A stretch of DNA of 64,000 nucleotides from Streptomyces sp. 2131.1. Its GTDB lineage: Bacteria > Actinomycetota > Actinomycetes > Streptomycetales > Streptomycetaceae. Below are positions 62,053 through 64,000 of the stretch, one piece after another. A program made the position numbers and the translations under genes. Position 1 is the stretch's first letter. Every line of letters starts with the position of its first letter. The notes below the pieces were generated by a model. It saw nothing but the letters and a program-made list of their open reading frames with translations, searched no databases and was not told the DNA's origin. The stretch is from assembly GCF_900105515.1 (NCBI RefSeq), contig NZ_FNSY01000001.1, forward strand, positions 930,001 through 994,000, written 5' to 3'.

Positions 62053-62700
62053 ATGCCCGACAGCCATACCTCTGCCTCACGCGGCCGGGTCCGCATCGCA
62101 CGCGGAGCTTCGCCGTGGCTCCTGCCGACCGTCGCCACCGCCGCCCTCAGCCTGACCCGCGCCCGCCGGTCCGGGCGCTGGGCGGCCGTGGCCGTGCCCA
62201 CCACCGCTCTCGCGGCGGGCATGCTCTGGTTCTTCCGTGACCCGGAGCGCGAGATCACCGGGGGGCGCGTCATCTCACCGGCCGACGGCGTGGTGCAGAG
62301 CATCATGCCGTGGAAGGACGGGCGCACCCGCGTCGCGATCTTCATGAGCCCGCTGAACGTGCACGTGAACCGCGCGCCGCTCGCCGGTACGGTGACGTCG
62401 GTGGAGCACGTGCCGGGTGGCTTCGTCCCCGCGTTCAACAAGGAGAGCGAGAACAACGAGCGCGTTGTCTGGCACTTCGACACCGAACTGGGCGACATCG
62501 AGATGGTGCAGATCGCGGGTGCTGTCGCGCGGCGCATCGTCCCCTACATCCCGCAGGGTACGAAGGTGGAGCAGGGTGAGCGCATCGGGCTGATCCGCTT
62601 CGGCTCCCGCGTCGACATCTACCTCCCGGAAGGTGTGGACGTCGCGGTCGAGGTCGGCCAGGCCACTACCGCGGGGGTGACTCGCATTGACCGTGATTGA
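62053..62700 (+). CDS. psd: Phosphatidylserine decarboxylase (short, archaeal type)
   Basis: 215 residues from ATG 62053. A membrane helix lies at about 45-62 (VAVPTTALAAGMLWFF), then DPEREITGGRVISPADGVV and the conserved IFMSPLNVHVNRAPLAG. The self-cleavage site is the Gly-Ser in LIRFGSRVDIYLP near 187, where the Ser becomes the pyruvoyl group. This is the short class found in actinobacteria and archaea. It makes phosphatidylethanolamine from the product of the next gene, with which it overlaps. An inverted repeat (GTTGC-GGTCA-GCAAC, 61968-61982) and a TAACAT -10-like box precede it. Confidence 0.94.
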   Translation: MPDSHTSASRGRVRIARGASPWLLPTVATAALSLTRARRSGRWAAVAVPTTALAAGMLWFFRDPEREITGGRVISPADGVVQSIMPWKDGRTRVAIFMSPLNVHVNRAPLAGTVTSVEHVPGGFVPAFNKESENNERVVWHFDTELGDIEMVQIAGAVARRIVPYIPQGTKVEQGERIGLIRFGSRVDIYLPEGVDVAVEVGQATTAGVTRIDRD

Positions 62701-63541
62701 TCCCGACACACAGGCCGGCTGGGTCCCGGAGGCCGAGGCGGAGGACGACGCCGACGACATGCCGCTCTCGCTGCGGCTGTCGATAGCGGACACCCTCACC
62801 CTCGGTAACGCCACATGCGGCTTCATGGCGGTGTACTTCACCACCACGGGCATCCTGATCCCGCACCTCACGGGCAGCGACGAGAGCGGCATGGCACGGC
62901 ACTCCGCCGCCACCGCCGTGATCCTCATGCTCATGGCGGCGATCTTCGACCTGTTCGACGGGCTCGTGGCCCGCAAGCTGCGGTCCTCGCCGATGGGCGC
63001 CGAGCTGGACAACCTCTCGGACCTCATCAGCTTCGGGCTCGCCCCGGCGTACTTCGTCCTCGTGTACGGCATGGTCGCGGACGACGCACACCAGCGGGTC
63101 TCGGCGCTCGCGGCGATCGTGGTGCTGCTGGCGGTGGTGCTCAGACTCGCGCGGTTCTCCTGCGTGACCTTGAAGGACGGCATGTTCCAGGGCATGCCGA
63201 GCCCCTTCGGAGCGCTCACGGTCATCTCGATCGTGCTCCTGGAGCTGCCCTTCGTGCCGACGCTGCTCGCGATCATCGGAGTGGCGTGGCTGATGGTCAG
63301 CCGGGTCGAGTACCCGAAGCCGCGGGGCGTCCTCGCAGTGGCGATGCTCGGCTGGATCGTGGCCGCGATGGGGCTGCTGGCGGCTTGGGCGCTGGACGCC
63401 CCCGGTGGTCAGCTGCTCCTTCAGACCGGCTGCGCGCTCCAGGTGGTCCTGGGTGCGGTCATCCCGCTCTTCGCGACTGCCCGCCGGGTGAACACCTTCC
63501 GTGACAACCGGCGCGAGGCGCGTGCGGCACAGCTGCCGTAA
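62687..63541 (+). CDS. pssA: CDP-diacylglycerol-serine O-phosphatidyltransferase
   Basis: 284 residues from TTG 62687 (GGGGG about 10 bp upstream), overlapping psd by 14 bp; GTG 62693 is the alternative. The CDP-alcohol phosphotransferase motif is complete: DGLVARKLRSSPMGAELDNL followed by SD, giving the DG-x2-AR-x8-G-x3-D-x3-D pattern near 89-110. Six to eight hydrophobic helices follow. It makes phosphatidylserine at the membrane, which the upstream psd product decarboxylates. The two genes are translationally coupled. Confidence 0.94.
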   Translation: MTVIDPDTQAGWVPEAEAEDDADDMPLSLRLSIADTLTLGNATCGFMAVYFTTTGILIPHLTGSDESGMARHSAATAVILMLMAAIFDLFDGLVARKLRSSPMGAELDNLSDLISFGLAPAYFVLVYGMVADDAHQRVSALAAIVVLLAVVLRLARFSCVTLKDGMFQGMPSPFGALTVISIVLLELPFVPTLLAIIGVAWLMVSRVEYPKPRGVLAVAMLGWIVAAMGLLAAWALDAPGGQLLLQTGCALQVVLGAVIPLFATARRVNTFRDNRREARAAQLP

Positions 63542-63559
63542 CCCGCTGTACGAGACGGA

Positions 63560-63595
63560 AGAGGGCCCGGACACCGCAAGGTGTCCGGGCCCTCT
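63560..63595. terminator. Strong hairpin after pssA
   Basis: AGAGGGCCCGGACACC and GGTGTCCGGGCCCTCT form a perfect 16-bp stem closed by a GCAA tetraloop. It stands 18 bp after pssA and 11 bp after the convergent lacI remnant, so it can stop transcription from both sides. Confidence 0.85.
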
Positions 63596-63606
63596 CGCGT
63601 CGCCGC

Positions 63607-63972
63607 TCAGGCGGTACGGGGGCCGGCGGTGGATCCGCGTACCTCCAGGCGGGTCGGTAGTTCCAGGCGCAGGGTGTCGACCTGCTCGCCGTCGATGATC
63701 CGCAGCAGCGTGGTGGCCGCCATGGAGGCCATGTCCAGCAGGGGCTGGCGCACGGTCGTCAGGGCGGGTTGGGTCCAGCGCGCCACGGGCAGGTCGTCGA
63801 AGCCGACCACGCTCATGTCGGCCCGAGCGGTCGTTGAATCGCCGTGCGACGCCCCGCCCTGCGGTAAGGGCAGCTCGGCGCGTTCCATGGCGGCCCGGAA
63901 GCCGTCGGCACGGGCCCTGCCGCACAGCAGCCGGCAGGGTCCGGCAAGATGCGCGATCCGGGCGTGAACCAA
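63607..63972 (-). pseudogene. LacI-family regulator remnant
   Basis: The C-terminal frame reads as a LacI-family sugar sensor: RIAHLAGPCRLLCGRARADG, FRAAMERAELPL, then MSVVGFDDLPVARWTQPALT, TVRQPLLDMASMAATTLLR and the ending RLEVRGSTAG. Between AELPL and MSVVGFDD only 15 residues remain where intact proteins have about 65-75, so an internal piece is lost. A TAA stands at 63975-63973 immediately upstream, and the expected LxGH segment appears only in another frame (LIGS). With a deletion, a frameshift and no start in view, this is broken. The N-terminal DNA-binding part, if any, lies beyond the window. Confidence 0.75.
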
Positions 63973-64000
63973 TTAGATCAGGCATTCGATAGCGCTGACG

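Noticed and set aside
1..64000. CRISPR array, tRNA or rRNA genes, integrase or transposase
   Set aside because: No regularly spaced direct repeats, cloverleaf-like sequences or recombinase motifs were found by reading; small tRNA-like structures could still be missed without a covariance search.

Overview
The window looks like the chromosome of a Streptomyces-type actinomycete. It is very GC-rich, uses GTG and TTG starts freely, and carries actinomycete signatures: a PAS-GAF-SpoIIE phosphatase, an Rv2578c-type radical SAM protein, an XRE/DUF397 pair, and the crotonyl-CoA carboxylase/reductase cluster running into psd-pssA. No tRNA, rRNA, CRISPR array, integrase or transposase was recognised.

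Left chromosomal flank (1-8186): a truncated PP2C phosphatase, an MFS exporter with three C-terminal beta-sandwich repeats, an SRPBCC protein, a radical SAM gene behind a perfect LexA-type box, a secreted alpha/beta hydrolase, and a GNAT gene whose 5' end looks frameshifted.

Accessory island (about 8.19-51.0 kb), in four blocks. (a) 8257-14237: an HTH/N6-methylase-like protein with a degenerate catalytic motif IV, convergent with an operon of two tiny (possibly frameshifted) genes, a coiled-coil protein and a RelE-like/UvrD helicase fusion. (b) 14486-21295: a single-chain restriction-modification enzyme, a small protein, a ParA-like ATPase, an AlbA_2/HATPase protein and an apparently 5'-truncated nuclease-like relic. 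(c) 21306-24726: a HATPase, XRE and DUF397 regulatory set around four helically phased GTAC repeats, then an EcsC-family protein and an anchored acidic protein. (d) 24799-50995: two divergent operons. Leftward run a protein kinase fused to an MrfA/YprA-like helicase with DUF1998, a DrmD-like SNF2 helicase and a DrmMI-like methylase. Rightward run a HrdB-like sigma factor fused to a helicase-associated domain and a long coiled coil, then DrmA-like, DrmB-like, a small SF1 helicase, McrB and McrC.

Block (d) reads as a DISARM-type anti-phage system without DrmC, built into one locus with a kinase-helicase, a sigma factor and McrBC. Three copies of a 15-bp imperfect palindrome (consensus GTTKACAWCGYYAAC) lie at 8197, 14324 and 38374. 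Each sits in the promoter region of one of these modules, and at 38374 it covers both divergent -35 elements, so the island may be one regulon. This is the best candidate for an undescribed system.

Right flank (50973-64000): a HEAT-repeat protein, then an ethylmalonyl-CoA pathway cluster (tandem-duplicated 3-hydroxyacyl-CoA dehydrogenase, TetR, GNAT, Ccr, Ecm/MeaA-type mutase, CoA-ester lyase, MaoC hydratase, acyl-CoA dehydrogenase). Phosphatidylserine decarboxylase and synthase follow, with a very strong hairpin and the remnant of a LacI-family gene at the edge. The mcrC reading frame runs into the end of the HEAT gene, which probably marks the right island boundary.
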